DNA of 64,000 nt from Desulfonatronospira thiodismutans ASO3-1 (GTDB lineage Bacteria; Desulfobacterota; Desulfovibrionia; Desulfovibrionales; Desulfonatronovibrionaceae), in NCBI RefSeq assembly GCF_000174435.1, contig NZ_ACJN02000002.1, forward strand, positions 186,001-250,000, given 5' to 3'. Both the position numbers and the translations under genes were made by a program. The notes beneath the pieces were generated by a model, which was not told where the DNA came from, did not search any database, and saw only the letters and a list, made by a program, of their open reading frames with translations. Of this stretch, positions 51,883-60,792 are shown one piece after another. Position 1 is the stretch's first letter, and each line of letters opens with the position of its first letter.

Positions 51883-54800
51883 ATGATTTTGAATCGCAGG
51901 GGATTTATCAAACTATCAGTAGCAGCCGGGTCATTTCTGGCCTTTGCTGGCCTGGGTTTCAATATGAAGCCCACCACGGCCAAGGCTCAATTGCTGCGCA
52001 TTAACTGGGGCAGGGAAACCACGAGCATTTGCTGCTATTGCTCTGTGGGATGCGGTCTCTTGGTGCACACTTCTAAAGAGGGCCAGGGCCGGACCATCAA
52101 TGTGGAAGGCGATCCGGATCATCCCATCAGTGAAGGTTCCCTCTGCGCCAAGGGGGCATCGGTCTATCAACTGGCTGAAAATGAAAACCGCCTCACCAAG
52201 GTCCTGTACAGGGCACCTTACACCGACAAATGGGTGGAAGCCCCCTGGGACTGGGCCATTACACGCATCGCCAGAAAGGTCAAGGAAGCCCGGGACGAAA
52301 CTTTTGTCAAAACCAACGACCAGGGACAGGTGGTCAACCGTACCGACGGCATCGCCCACGTCGGCTCTGCCGCCCTGGACAATGAAGAGTGCTGGTATCT
52401 GCAGGCCCTGATGCGCAGTCTCGGCCTTGTGTACATCGAGCACCAGGCCCGCCTGTGTCACAGCTCCAGCGTACCGTCCCTGGCGGAGTCCTACGGCCGC
52501 GGGGCCATGACCAACCACTATACCGATCTCATGAACAGCGACTGCATCCTGATGATGGGCGGCAACCCGGCTGAATGCCATCCGGTCACCTTCAAATGGA
52601 TAATGAAAGCCAAAGAAAACGGTGCCACCCTCATCAGCGTGGACCCCCGCTACAACCGGAGCTCCAGCAAGGCGGACATTTTCGCCCCCATGCGCTCCGG
52701 CACGGATACCCCTTTTCTGTTGGGCATGGTCAAGTACATCCTGGACAACGATCTGTATTTCAAAGACTACGTGGTCAACTACACCAATGCTGCGTTTCTG
52801 GTGAATCCCGATTTCTACTTTGATCCTGAAGAAGGGCTTTTCAGCGGCTTTCAAAAGAAAAGCGAGACCAATTTCGCAGTATTTGGCTCCTATGACAGGG
52901 ACTCCTGGAGCTTTCAAAAGGACAATGACGGCATACCCAAAAGGGATACCTCCCTACAGGATCCCAACTGCGTATTCCAGCTGCTCAAGAAACACGTTGA
53001 ACGATACACCCTGGACCGGGTTTCCGAAACCACTGGTACACCCAGGGACAAGCTGGAAGAGGTTTACAAGGCCTTCGCCGCCACCGGCGCTCCGGACAAA
53101 TCCGGGACCAACACATACGCCATGGGCTGGACCCAGCATACCATAGCTGTCCAGCTCATCAGATCCATGGCCATGATCCAGCTGCTGCTGGGCAACGTGG
53201 GCAATGCCGGCGGCGGAGTCAACGCCCTGCGCGGAGAATCCAACGTCCAGGGATCAACCGACAGCGCCCTGCTCTATCATATCATCCCGGCCTACAATCC
53301 AACCCCCAGGGCTTCCTGGCCCACTCTGGAGGATTACAACAAGGCCAACACCCCGGTCAGCCATGATCCCAAGAGTGCCAACTGGTGGCAAAACCGGCCC
53401 AAGTACATAGCCAGCCTTTTAAAGGCCATGTATCCGGACAAGGAACCGTCTGAGAGCTATAACTACATGCCCAGGCTGGACGCAGGACAGGACTGCTCCT
53501 GGCTGGTCATGTTCGACCATATGCACCAGGGCAAGTTCAAGGGGTTGTTCGCCTGGGGCATGAACCCGGCCGTGAGCGGAGCTGATACCAACAAGACCAG
53601 GGAGGCCCTGAGCAAACTGGACTGGCTGGTCAACGTAAACATCTTCCACAACGAGACGGGTTCCTTCTGGCATGGTCCGGGCATGGACCCAGGCAGGATA
53701 AAGACCGAGGTCTTCATGCTCCCGGCAGCGGTATTCTACGAGAAAGAAGGCTCAATTACCAATTCCGGGCGCTGGGCCCAGTGGCGTTATGAAGGCCCCA
53801 AACCCCTGGGGGGCAGTAAGCGCGATGGGGACATGATGGTCATGCTGGCCAGAAGGCTCAAAGCCCTTTACCAGGAGGAAGGCGGAGAATTCCCGGAACC
53901 CATTGCCAATTTTAACCTGGACAATATAGTCACTGACGGTAAATTTGATGTAGAAAAAATGGCCAGGCTGCACAATGGCTACTTCCTCAGGGATAAGACC
54001 ATCGATGGCACCACCTATAAAGCCGGCACCCAGGTGCCGAGCTTTGCTCTGCTCCAGGACGACGGATCCACTGCCTGCGGCAACTGGCTGTACTGCGGTT
54101 CCTTCACCGAGGATGGCAATTTGATGGCCCGCCGGGACAAGACCCAGACGGACATGCAGGCCAATATCGCTCTATTCCCCAACTGGTCCTGGGCCTGGCC
54201 GGTGAACAGGCGCGTGCTGTACAACCGGGCCTCTGTGGACAAGAACGGCCGGCCATACGCTCCGGACAAGGCGGTCATCAAGTGGCAGGACAACCAATGG
54301 GTGGGTGACGTACCCGACGGCGGCTGGGGACCCAGCGAGAAACACCCGTTCATAATGACCACAGAAGGCTATGGCCGCCTCTTTGGGCCGGGCCTGGTGG
54401 ACGGACCATTTCCGGAACACTATGAACCCCTGGAATGTCCTTTTGAAGAGCAGCCTTTTTCAAAACAGCTGCATAACCCCGTGGCCCTGCATTTCGAAGG
54501 TGAAAAACGGGCCGTGTGCGATCCGCGCTACCCCTTTGTGGGCACTACCTACAGGGTGACCGAGCACTGGCAGTCCGGGGTCATGACCCGCTGGACCCCC
54601 TGGCTTCTGGAATGCATGCCTGAACTCTTTGCCGAAATCGATCCGGAGCTGGCAAAGTTGCGGGAAATCAACAACGGCGACAAGGTTATCGTGGAAAACC
54701 CCCGCGGCCGGGTGAAGGCAGTGGCCATCGTCTCCCATCGCCTGGCACCCTACAAGGTCATGGGCCAGAACCTGCACATGGTTGGCCTGCCCTGGCACTA

Positions 54801-54921
54801 CGGCTGGCTGCAGCCCAAAGACAGTGGGGACGCGGCCAACCTGCTCACCCCGGCCGTAGGCGACGCCAACACCGGAATCCCGGAAACAAAGGCCTTCATG
54901 GTCAACATCCGCAAAGCTTAA
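51883..54921 (+). CDS. fdhA: Formate dehydrogenase catalytic subunit, cysteine form
   Basis: A 1012-residue paralogue of the protein at 5484, with the Tat signal NRRGFIK and the 4Fe-4S site CCYCSVGC. Cysteine (TGT 52456-52458) sits at residue 192 in EHQARL-Cys-HSS, exactly where the first enzyme has selenocysteine. No in-frame stop is present. Ribosome site AGGAGG. It catalyses the same periplasmic formate oxidation, expected with lower turnover but no need for selenium. Insertions relative to the first copy lie around residues 310-325 and 695-710. Divergent LysR upstream. Confidence 0.95.
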   Translation: MILNRRGFIKLSVAAGSFLAFAGLGFNMKPTTAKAQLLRINWGRETTSICCYCSVGCGLLVHTSKEGQGRTINVEGDPDHPISEGSLCAKGASVYQLAENENRLTKVLYRAPYTDKWVEAPWDWAITRIARKVKEARDETFVKTNDQGQVVNRTDGIAHVGSAALDNEECWYLQALMRSLGLVYIEHQARLCHSSSVPSLAESYGRGAMTNHYTDLMNSDCILMMGGNPAECHPVTFKWIMKAKENGATLISVDPRYNRSSSKADIFAPMRSGTDTPFLLGMVKYILDNDLYFKDYVVNYTNAAFLVNPDFYFDPEEGLFSGFQKKSETNFAVFGSYDRDSWSFQKDNDGIPKRDTSLQDPNCVFQLLKKHVERYTLDRVSETTGTPRDKLEEVYKAFAATGAPDKSGTNTYAMGWTQHTIAVQLIRSMAMIQLLLGNVGNAGGGVNALRGESNVQGSTDSALLYHIIPAYNPTPRASWPTLEDYNKANTPVSHDPKSANWWQNRPKYIASLLKAMYPDKEPSESYNYMPRLDAGQDCSWLVMFDHMHQGKFKGLFAWGMNPAVSGADTNKTREALSKLDWLVNVNIFHNETGSFWHGPGMDPGRIKTEVFMLPAAVFYEKEGSITNSGRWAQWRYEGPKPLGGSKRDGDMMVMLARRLKALYQEEGGEFPEPIANFNLDNIVTDGKFDVEKMARLHNGYFLRDKTIDGTTYKAGTQVPSFALLQDDGSTACGNWLYCGSFTEDGNLMARRDKTQTDMQANIALFPNWSWAWPVNRRVLYNRASVDKNGRPYAPDKAVIKWQDNQWVGDVPDGGWGPSEKHPFIMTTEGYGRLFGPGLVDGPFPEHYEPLECPFEEQPFSKQLHNPVALHFEGEKRAVCDPRYPFVGTTYRVTEHWQSGVMTRWTPWLLECMPELFAEIDPELAKLREINNGDKVIVENPRGRVKAVAIVSHRLAPYKVMGQNLHMVGLPWHYGWLQPKDSGDAANLLTPAVGDANTGIPETKAFMVNIRKA

Positions 54922-54934
54922 GGAGGAATTATTC

Positions 54935-55660
54935 ATGGATGGAAAAGGATTTTTTATAGATCTGACCAAGTGTACGGCCTGCCGGGGATGCCAGGTGGCC
55001 TGCAAGCAGTGGCACAAGCTTCCGGCAGAAGATACCAGGAACTGGGGCTCATACCAGAACCCCAAAGACCTGTCATTTATCACATACAAGCTGGTACGCA
55101 TGGAGGAAGCGGTTGAAAACGGCAAGATCAAGGACTGGCTTTTCTTCCCGGATCAATGCCGTCACTGCATAGAACCTCCCTGTAAAATGGTCGCGGATAT
55201 GGACGACCAACAGGCAGTACTCCATGACGACCGTACCGGTGCAGTCCTGTTCACCTCCAGGACCAAGAATCTCTATCCCGATGAGATCAAAGGGTCCTGT
55301 CCCTACGATATACCCAGGGCTGACCAGGAATCGGGCCTGATTTCCAAGTGCGACATGTGTTTTGACCGGGTTATGAACGACAGGCTCCCGGCCTGCGTTC
55401 TAGCCTGTCCCACTGGCACCATGCACTTTGGGGATATGGACGAGATGAAGGAATTGGCTGAAAAGAGGCTGGAAGAAGTCAAAAAGATCTATCCCGAAGC
55501 TGTTCTGGGTGACCCCCGCTCAGTGCGGGTGATATACCTCTTCCAGACCAGCCCGTCCAAGTTCTATCACTCTGCCGTAGCCAGCCTGCATGGACCCAGA
55601 CGCTTCACCCGCAAGGAGGCCTTTGCCAGGGTGTTCAAGAACCGCAGACCGCCGGTTTAA
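54935..55660 (+). CDS. fdhB: Formate dehydrogenase iron-sulfur subunit 2
   Basis: A 241-residue subunit with the same four cysteine groups as the protein at 8497 (CTACRGCQVACKQW, CRHC, SKCDMCFDR, ACVLACPTG) and about 80 percent similar by eye. It starts 13 bases after fdhA with an AAGGAGG site. It transfers electrons from the Cys-type FdhA. Confidence 0.93.
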   Translation: MDGKGFFIDLTKCTACRGCQVACKQWHKLPAEDTRNWGSYQNPKDLSFITYKLVRMEEAVENGKIKDWLFFPDQCRHCIEPPCKMVADMDDQQAVLHDDRTGAVLFTSRTKNLYPDEIKGSCPYDIPRADQESGLISKCDMCFDRVMNDRLPACVLACPTGTMHFGDMDEMKELAEKRLEEVKKIYPEAVLGDPRSVRVIYLFQTSPSKFYHSAVASLHGPRRFTRKEAFARVFKNRRPPV

Positions 55661-55673
55661 ACTTCTATCATGC

Positions 55674-55704
55674 AAAGGGGGCCGGATCTCATCCGGCCCC
55701 TTTT
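55674..55704 (+). terminator. Rho-independent terminator of fdh operon 2
   Basis: AAAGGGGGCCGGAT-CTC-ATCCGGCCCCTTTT, 14 bases after the fdhB stop. Confidence 0.92.
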
Positions 55705-55771
55705 GTTTGGCAATGCAAAGCCAGGGCCAAGCCTGACCAAGACTATCTTCCATATTCAGCCAGGGACTTGT

Positions 55772-56272
55772 TCAACAAGCTGTTAAATTCTTTCCGCCTG
55801 TATGACTTACGGGTACAGGGCTTATAGTTGCGGAAATAATGTCCACTGCCTGCTGTACAGCCTGATCAACACAGGGACTCATAATATCCGTGAACTCGTC
55901 AATCCTCTCCACTTCTATCAGAAATATCCTTAGTTCCCCGGGCATTTCATCCGGAAACAGCTGATAAGCGGTCTTGAGAGTCGCTCCAAGGGTTATGGCG
56001 TGGGAACTGGCCAGGCTTTTGGATGAAAAGATGTCCTCGATCCTTACTTCCATAACTGTACCCGGCTTGTTTCCCAGCCTGCATGCGTCAACAATAAATG
56101 CCCGATCATAACTCATAAGCCTGTCCATGACCTCGAAGCCCACGGTGTAAAGCTCCTGGGTATCAACGGAAAGGCCCAGTTCAAAGACCCGCCGGGCCAC
56201 CTCCAGCCCGGCCCGGTCGTCCTGCAGCAGAGGGTTGCCTATGCCCAGGACAATAGTTCTAACATCATTCAT
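55772..56272 (-). CDS. Hydrogenase maturation protease (HyaD/HybD family)
   Basis: A 166-residue endopeptidase that trims the C-terminus of the [NiFe] large subunit. Seen: VLGIGNPLLQDDRAGLEVAR (nickel-contacting Asp near residue 19), the middle acid region FIVDACRLG, and SSHAITLGATLKTA with the His. It is the last gene of the hdr-mvh operon, 96 bases after mvhA. Confidence 0.9.
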   Translation of the reverse strand: MNDVRTIVLGIGNPLLQDDRAGLEVARRVFELGLSVDTQELYTVGFEVMDRLMSYDRAFIVDACRLGNKPGTVMEVRIEDIFSSKSLASSHAITLGATLKTAYQLFPDEMPGELRIFLIEVERIDEFTDIMSPCVDQAVQQAVDIISATISPVPVSHTGGKNLTAC

Positions 56273-56368
56273 GCTGTATGCCTTATTAAATAAATTGACG
56301 CAGGTGGCCTGCCCCGGACGCAGGTGTGCAAGGCGGGAAGACAGGCTTCCCGCCTTGTGACCCCATAC

Positions 56369-57835
56369 TTAAAAGTTCTTCATTTGCTTGTACAGTTCAC
56401 CGCTGTTTTTATAGATGTTTACCTCCACCGGCTGCTGTCCTCCGGTAACCGTATGCGTGGCGCAGGCCAGGCAAAGGTCATAAGGCCTGAAGGCCATTTC
56501 CACGTGGTTCAGAAGGGCCTCGCTTACATTTCCATCCTGAATAAAATGCCGGGCCGCGGTTTTTACGGCCAGGTTGATGGGTGCGTTGTTGTGGGTTGTG
56601 GACACAATAAGGTTGGCATTCTGAACAATCCCCTGGTCATCAGTGATATAATGATGAACCAGGGTGCCCCTGTTGGCTTCGAGAATACCTACCCCCTCAC
56701 CGGTGCAGGACGATGGCTGGTTCCAGATATCGCTGCCGGTTATCTCCGGATCCCTGGACAGCTCCAGGCATTTTTCAGCGGCTGCCAGCACCTCGATTGC
56801 CCTGGCCCAGTGGTAAGCCTGGATATAATGCACGGGCCAGGCTCCAAAAGTATCGTGAAACTTCTCAAAATGCTCCTGGGCCAGCGGGGTGCTCATGGAA
56901 TCCACCACGTTCATCCTGGCCAGGGGACCCACACAATATATATTGGTGTCCGGGCCGCTCTTTATCCCGTCCCAGCCTCCAAGTTTTTTGTTATAAGGAA
57001 ACTTGAGATAGGACCAGGGCAGGACCCGTTCGGAAATAAAATCAAGGTATTCTTTGCCGCGAAAAGTACCCACAACATTGCCTTGGGCGTCTATGGCCTT
57101 CTGGGTACCGTCATATAGAGCAAAGCGGTTCTGCTCATCAACGGTTGCCATGTTGCCCACTTCGACCCTGTACATTTCTCCTGTGACCAGTTCCATGTAT
57201 TTGGGATTCTTGAGCACCACGTCATCAAAGACCTGGAGGGTCAGCTTGCCCAGTTCCACCAGTTCTTCAGCCCATTTTTCGATCTGGGCCCGCTCTTCTT
57301 CATTGATCCTCTTGGACCATCCTCCTGGCAGGGCCGCAACAGGATGATTGGGCTTGCCGCCCAGGAGTTCGAAAATTTTTACGGCCAGGCCGCGTTTCTG
57401 AAGAACAAGTTTCCCTGTTTCCGCACCTACAGCCTTGATAAGGCCCACCAGGTTGCGTTCTGCCGGGGATGCGTCCGGACCCACTACGAAATCCGGAAAA
57501 CCAAGGGCATAAAGCACAGCAGTATGGTCTTCCACTGTATGAGCGCTGTAGAAGAGTTCCCTCAGTTTTCTGCCCGTAGAGGGCGGAGCGACGCCGTAGA
57601 CATCATCCGAGGCCTTCATGGAACACAGGAAGTGCACCGCCCGGCAGACTCCGCACACCGTGGACACGGTCCTGGGCACCTCCTCAATGGGCATGCCCTG
57701 CAGAAACTTTTCATACCCGCGAAATTCCACTGTCTGGAAAAAGGCATCGTCAACATTGCCATTTTCATCCAGAAAAATGGCGATCTTGCCGTGCCCCTCC
57801 AGGCGGGTCATGGGATTGATCTCTATCTTTTTCAC
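56369..57835 (-). CDS. mvhA: Group 3c [NiFe] hydrogenase large subunit
   Basis: A 488-residue catalytic subunit of the cytosolic methyl-viologen-reducing type. N-terminal ligand motif RTVSTVCGVCRAVH (residues 55-68), preceded by RLEGHG; C-terminal motif DLCLACATH near residue 460. A 27-residue tail after the last His would be removed by the protease encoded next. It splits H2 and feeds electrons through MvhG and MvhD to HdrABC. Cofactor is NiFe; no Sec at the usual site. Confidence 0.93.
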   Translation of the reverse strand: MKKIEINPMTRLEGHGKIAIFLDENGNVDDAFFQTVEFRGYEKFLQGMPIEEVPRTVSTVCGVCRAVHFLCSMKASDDVYGVAPPSTGRKLRELFYSAHTVEDHTAVLYALGFPDFVVGPDASPAERNLVGLIKAVGAETGKLVLQKRGLAVKIFELLGGKPNHPVAALPGGWSKRINEEERAQIEKWAEELVELGKLTLQVFDDVVLKNPKYMELVTGEMYRVEVGNMATVDEQNRFALYDGTQKAIDAQGNVVGTFRGKEYLDFISERVLPWSYLKFPYNKKLGGWDGIKSGPDTNIYCVGPLARMNVVDSMSTPLAQEHFEKFHDTFGAWPVHYIQAYHWARAIEVLAAAEKCLELSRDPEITGSDIWNQPSSCTGEGVGILEANRGTLVHHYITDDQGIVQNANLIVSTTHNNAPINLAVKTAARHFIQDGNVSEALLNHVEMAFRPYDLCLACATHTVTGGQQPVEVNIYKNSGELYKQMKNF

Positions 57836-57921
57836 TTTGCTTTCTCCTTTGATTTGACCCCTGTTTAGACCCGGTGTCTTTTAATCAGGGCTGCTGATCC
57901 GCCCATATCACGCCTCCGGGA

Positions 57922-58908
57922 CTAAGCTTTGTTTCCAGGGGTCAGTTTTTGATTGAGTATTCCACTTGAATAAGAGTAGCGGTAGCAGAACTTGGCCATA
58001 TCGTTGAATTTGGCGATAAGCTTTTCTGCTGTCTGATCATCCTTGAGACTGGAGGCCACCATGGACACGCACCTGGCTCCATAATCCCTGACTCCGGGAA
58101 TAGGTCCGCCACAGCCCCGGCAGGGAATATTAACATTAAGGCACGAGGCCTGGCAGTCCCCCTGAGTCACCGGACCGAAACAGATATAGCCCTGCTGGAG
58201 CAGGCACTTGTCTTCATCGGGCAGGCCTTCCACGGTCCTGTAAACCTCTCCTATGGGCAGTCTCTGCTGGTCATGCTCGGCCGGATTGCGCTTGCACACA
58301 TCGCACACAGCCTTGCCCGAGGTCAGCCATGAGCCTTTGGGAGGCAGATTGCCCGAAACAACCGCCTGGATGAGCTGGAAAATAAAATCATGATGCGGAG
58401 GGCATCCGCCCACATAGTAGTCTACATCTACAAGCTGATCTATGGTGCTGACCCTTTTGGTGAATGCAGGCAGGGTCAGATCATACTTTCCTTCCCAGAG
58501 GCACTGCGGTTCAGGCAGTATCCCTTCTGGATTGTCCGTGCTGAAAGTGTCCTTATATGCCTGGTCAAACAGTTCTTTCTTGGAATGCATATCTCCCAGG
58601 GCGGCTATACCGCCCAGAGATGCACACGCCCCGAAGGCCACCAGGGTCTTGGATTTCTGGCGGAGCACCTTGACCGTGTGTTCGTTTTCGGTGTTGCGGA
58701 CCATTCCGTCCACAAAGGCCAGATCAATGTACCCGTCCTCCATGGCTTCCAGGTCCTTGTATTTTACGTCGGCCACTGTGGGGGCCCAGAAAACCACCTC
58801 CAGGTGATCCAGGGCGTCCACCAGCCTTTCGGAAATATCAACCAGGGCCGTTTCACAGCCGGCGCATCCTCCTGCCAGCAGAAAACCGAACTTAATTTTA
58901 TCAGCCAT
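57922..58908 (-). CDS. mvhG: [NiFe] hydrogenase small subunit, MvhG type
   Basis: A 328-residue electron-transfer subunit without signal peptide, so cytosolic. Proximal cluster region LLAGGCAGCETALVDISER (residues 10-28), VAFGACASLGG near 90 and GGCPP near 160; further cysteines lie in VCDVCKR, CLLQQGYICFGPVTQGDC and CRGCGG. ATG 58908 has GGAGGT upstream; the frame to 59052 is longer but overlaps mvhD. Confidence 0.92.
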   Translation of the reverse strand: MADKIKFGFLLAGGCAGCETALVDISERLVDALDHLEVVFWAPTVADVKYKDLEAMEDGYIDLAFVDGMVRNTENEHTVKVLRQKSKTLVAFGACASLGGIAALGDMHSKKELFDQAYKDTFSTDNPEGILPEPQCLWEGKYDLTLPAFTKRVSTIDQLVDVDYYVGGCPPHHDFIFQLIQAVVSGNLPPKGSWLTSGKAVCDVCKRNPAEHDQQRLPIGEVYRTVEGLPDEDKCLLQQGYICFGPVTQGDCQASCLNVNIPCRGCGGPIPGVRDYGARCVSMVASSLKDDQTAEKLIAKFNDMAKFCYRYSYSSGILNQKLTPGNKA

Positions 58909-58909
58909 T

Positions 58910-59323
58910 TCATTTACCTCCCTTGACCGGATTGGGACCAAGCTCCTGAAGTTCCCGGGTGAATTCCTCCACCACTTCGGCAAAACGCTTGCCCTCGGCC
59001 CCGGAAATCCATTCCAGCCTGAAACGCTTGGGATCAAACCCTGCGTCCTCAATCATTTTCTTTAGTATGGTCATGCGGCGTGAAGTCTTGTAGTTGCCTT
59101 CCTTGTAATGGCAGTCGCCGTAGTGGCAACCCCCGATGAGCACGCCGTCGGCCCCCCTGGCCAGTGATTCCAGGACGTATTCCGGCTCCACGCTGCCCGA
59201 GCAGGGTACTCTGATGAGCTTGATGGTGGGTGGATATTTGCAGCGCAGATTGCCGGCCAGATCCGCCCCGGCATAGGTGCACCACTGGCAGGCAAATCCC
59301 ACAATATTTGGACTGAAAGACAT
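58910..59323 (-). CDS. mvhD: Hydrogenase/heterodisulfide reductase delta subunit
   Basis: A 137-residue iron-sulfur protein that links the hydrogenase to HdrA. Cys pattern: FACQWCTYAGADLAG near residue 10, VPCSGSVEPEYVLESLARGADG near 40 and GGCHYGDCHYKEGNYKT near 64. All positions that are Sec in some relatives are Cys here. Confidence 0.93.
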   Translation of the reverse strand: MSFSPNIVGFACQWCTYAGADLAGNLRCKYPPTIKLIRVPCSGSVEPEYVLESLARGADGVLIGGCHYGDCHYKEGNYKTSRRMTILKKMIEDAGFDPKRFRLEWISGAEGKRFAEVVEEFTRELQELGPNPVKGGK

Positions 59324-59342
59324 GAATTTATCCTCCTGGTTG

Positions 59343-60254
59343 TCATTTCTGGATTTTTCTCTTCTCGCTCTGAATCTCGGCTATGACTGCATCCCTGGGG
59401 GTCTGGCTGATGGCCGCCACATGAGAGGGATCAAAGCCCAGGGCCAGGGCCAGCACCTGGGTGTAGTAAAAAACCGGGATCGTAAAATCGATAACCCCGC
59501 GCTCCTTGAGTATGGGCTGAGACATGTCGAACTGCAGAAAGCAGGAGGAGCATGTGGTGACGATGAAATCGGGATCAATCTCTTCTTTTATGGACAAAAT
59601 CTTGTCCGTGAAAAGACCCAGCGACTTTTCCACGTCAGTGGTGCGCATCCCGCCCATTCCGCAGCAGTATTCCAGCCGGCTGTAATGTGGGACCTCAGCG
59701 CCCAGGGCCTGGGTAAGTTCTTTTAGAATGGTGGGAAAGAAAGGATTTTTTTCTTTGACCTGGTAAACGTCCGAAGGCCACAGGACGTGACACCCAGGCT
59801 GGATGGCAGCTTTGAGGCCCTCAAGGGAATAGGTCAGGCCCTGCCTGATCCTGTCAGTTCCAACCTTTTCGTGCAGGACGTGAGAAACATGATACACTCC
59901 CGCTGACCCCTCGAACCTGCGCTCAATGGCCTGCAGCTTTTCATTGACCCGTTTTTTCCTCTCCGGGTTATCCTCAATAAAGTGCTTGGCTTCGCTCAGG
60001 ACTCCGAAACAGCTGTTGCAGCCCGTCATGAGATCCAGCTCTTTTTCTTCGGCGAGGACAATGTTGCGAGAAGAAATAGCGCACCAGGTATCCATGTCAA
60101 AAGATGGAGCCGTTCCCCAGGCCGGGCAGCACGAAGCTCCCTGCAGGTCTTCAAGCTCCACGCCCAGGGCCGGAAAGACCTTGCGGAAGGACTGCTCGAT
60201 GTCCGGGGCTTTAAAGGGGATGTTGCATCCCAGATACATTCCATATTTTTGCAT
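59343..60254 (-). CDS. hdrB: Heterodisulfide reductase subunit B-like
   Basis: A 303-residue protein with two CCG-type domains: LGCNIPFK, ASCCPAWG and TGCNSCFG in the first half; YCCGMGG and TTCSSCFLQFD in the second. These hold the non-cubane 4Fe-4S clusters of the HdrB active site. The natural disulfide in sulfate reducers is unknown. Confidence 0.92.
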   Translation of the reverse strand: MQKYGMYLGCNIPFKAPDIEQSFRKVFPALGVELEDLQGASCCPAWGTAPSFDMDTWCAISSRNIVLAEEKELDLMTGCNSCFGVLSEAKHFIEDNPERKKRVNEKLQAIERRFEGSAGVYHVSHVLHEKVGTDRIRQGLTYSLEGLKAAIQPGCHVLWPSDVYQVKEKNPFFPTILKELTQALGAEVPHYSRLEYCCGMGGMRTTDVEKSLGLFTDKILSIKEEIDPDFIVTTCSSCFLQFDMSQPILKERGVIDFTIPVFYYTQVLALALGFDPSHVAAISQTPRDAVIAEIQSEKRKIQK

Positions 60255-60266
60255 TGCCGGCCTCCT

Positions 60267-60782
60267 TTAAAATATCCCCAGCTCGCCCATGGGGCTGTTA
60301 TCCAGCAGGGTTTGAATCTCTTTCTGAGCCTTTTCATTGTATGCCGAGGTAGGCGCTTCCGGGGGCAGCCCCACCTTTGCCCTCAGTTCCCGGGCATCGG
60401 TAAAGACTGCATGCCCGTATGCGTGCAGGTTCATCTGGCTGGTAATGGCCGATGTGGAAAAGGCCAGGTCATTGGCCTGGTAACGCCGGAAGGCGAAAAC
60501 CACTTCCTGGGGCCTGACCCCCTGGGGGCAGACTTCCGTACACCTGTTGCAGGCCTGGCAGCCCCAGGATGAACTATCCTCGATAATCTCCTCCAGTTGT
60601 CCGTCCAGGATTTTCTTTATGAGCATCCTGCACAGTACCGGAAAACCGGCCTTGACCCCCGGACAGACAGCGGAGCATGCCCCGCACTGGACGCACCTGA
60701 GAAGACCGTGCCCTCCCAGGTCCATGATGGTCTTGACCCCTTCCGAGATCTTGTCACTTTCAAGTTTTATATACTCAGACAT
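60267..60782 (-). CDS. hdrC: Heterodisulfide reductase subunit C-like
   Basis: A 171-residue ferredoxin-type protein with two 4Fe-4S motifs: LRCVQCGACSAVCPG (near residue 28) and WGCQACNRCTEVCPQG (near residue 72). It carries electrons from HdrA to HdrB. It starts ten bases after hdrA. Confidence 0.92.
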   Translation of the reverse strand: MSEYIKLESDKISEGVKTIMDLGGHGLLRCVQCGACSAVCPGVKAGFPVLCRMLIKKILDGQLEEIIEDSSSWGCQACNRCTEVCPQGVRPQEVVFAFRRYQANDLAFSTSAITSQMNLHAYGHAVFTDARELRAKVGLPPEAPTSAYNEKAQKEIQTLLDNSPMGELGIF

Positions 60783-60792
60783 TTTATTCCTC

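Noticed and set aside
58910-59323. MvhD as a selenoprotein
   Set aside because: All cysteine positions are encoded by Cys codons; no in-frame TGA.
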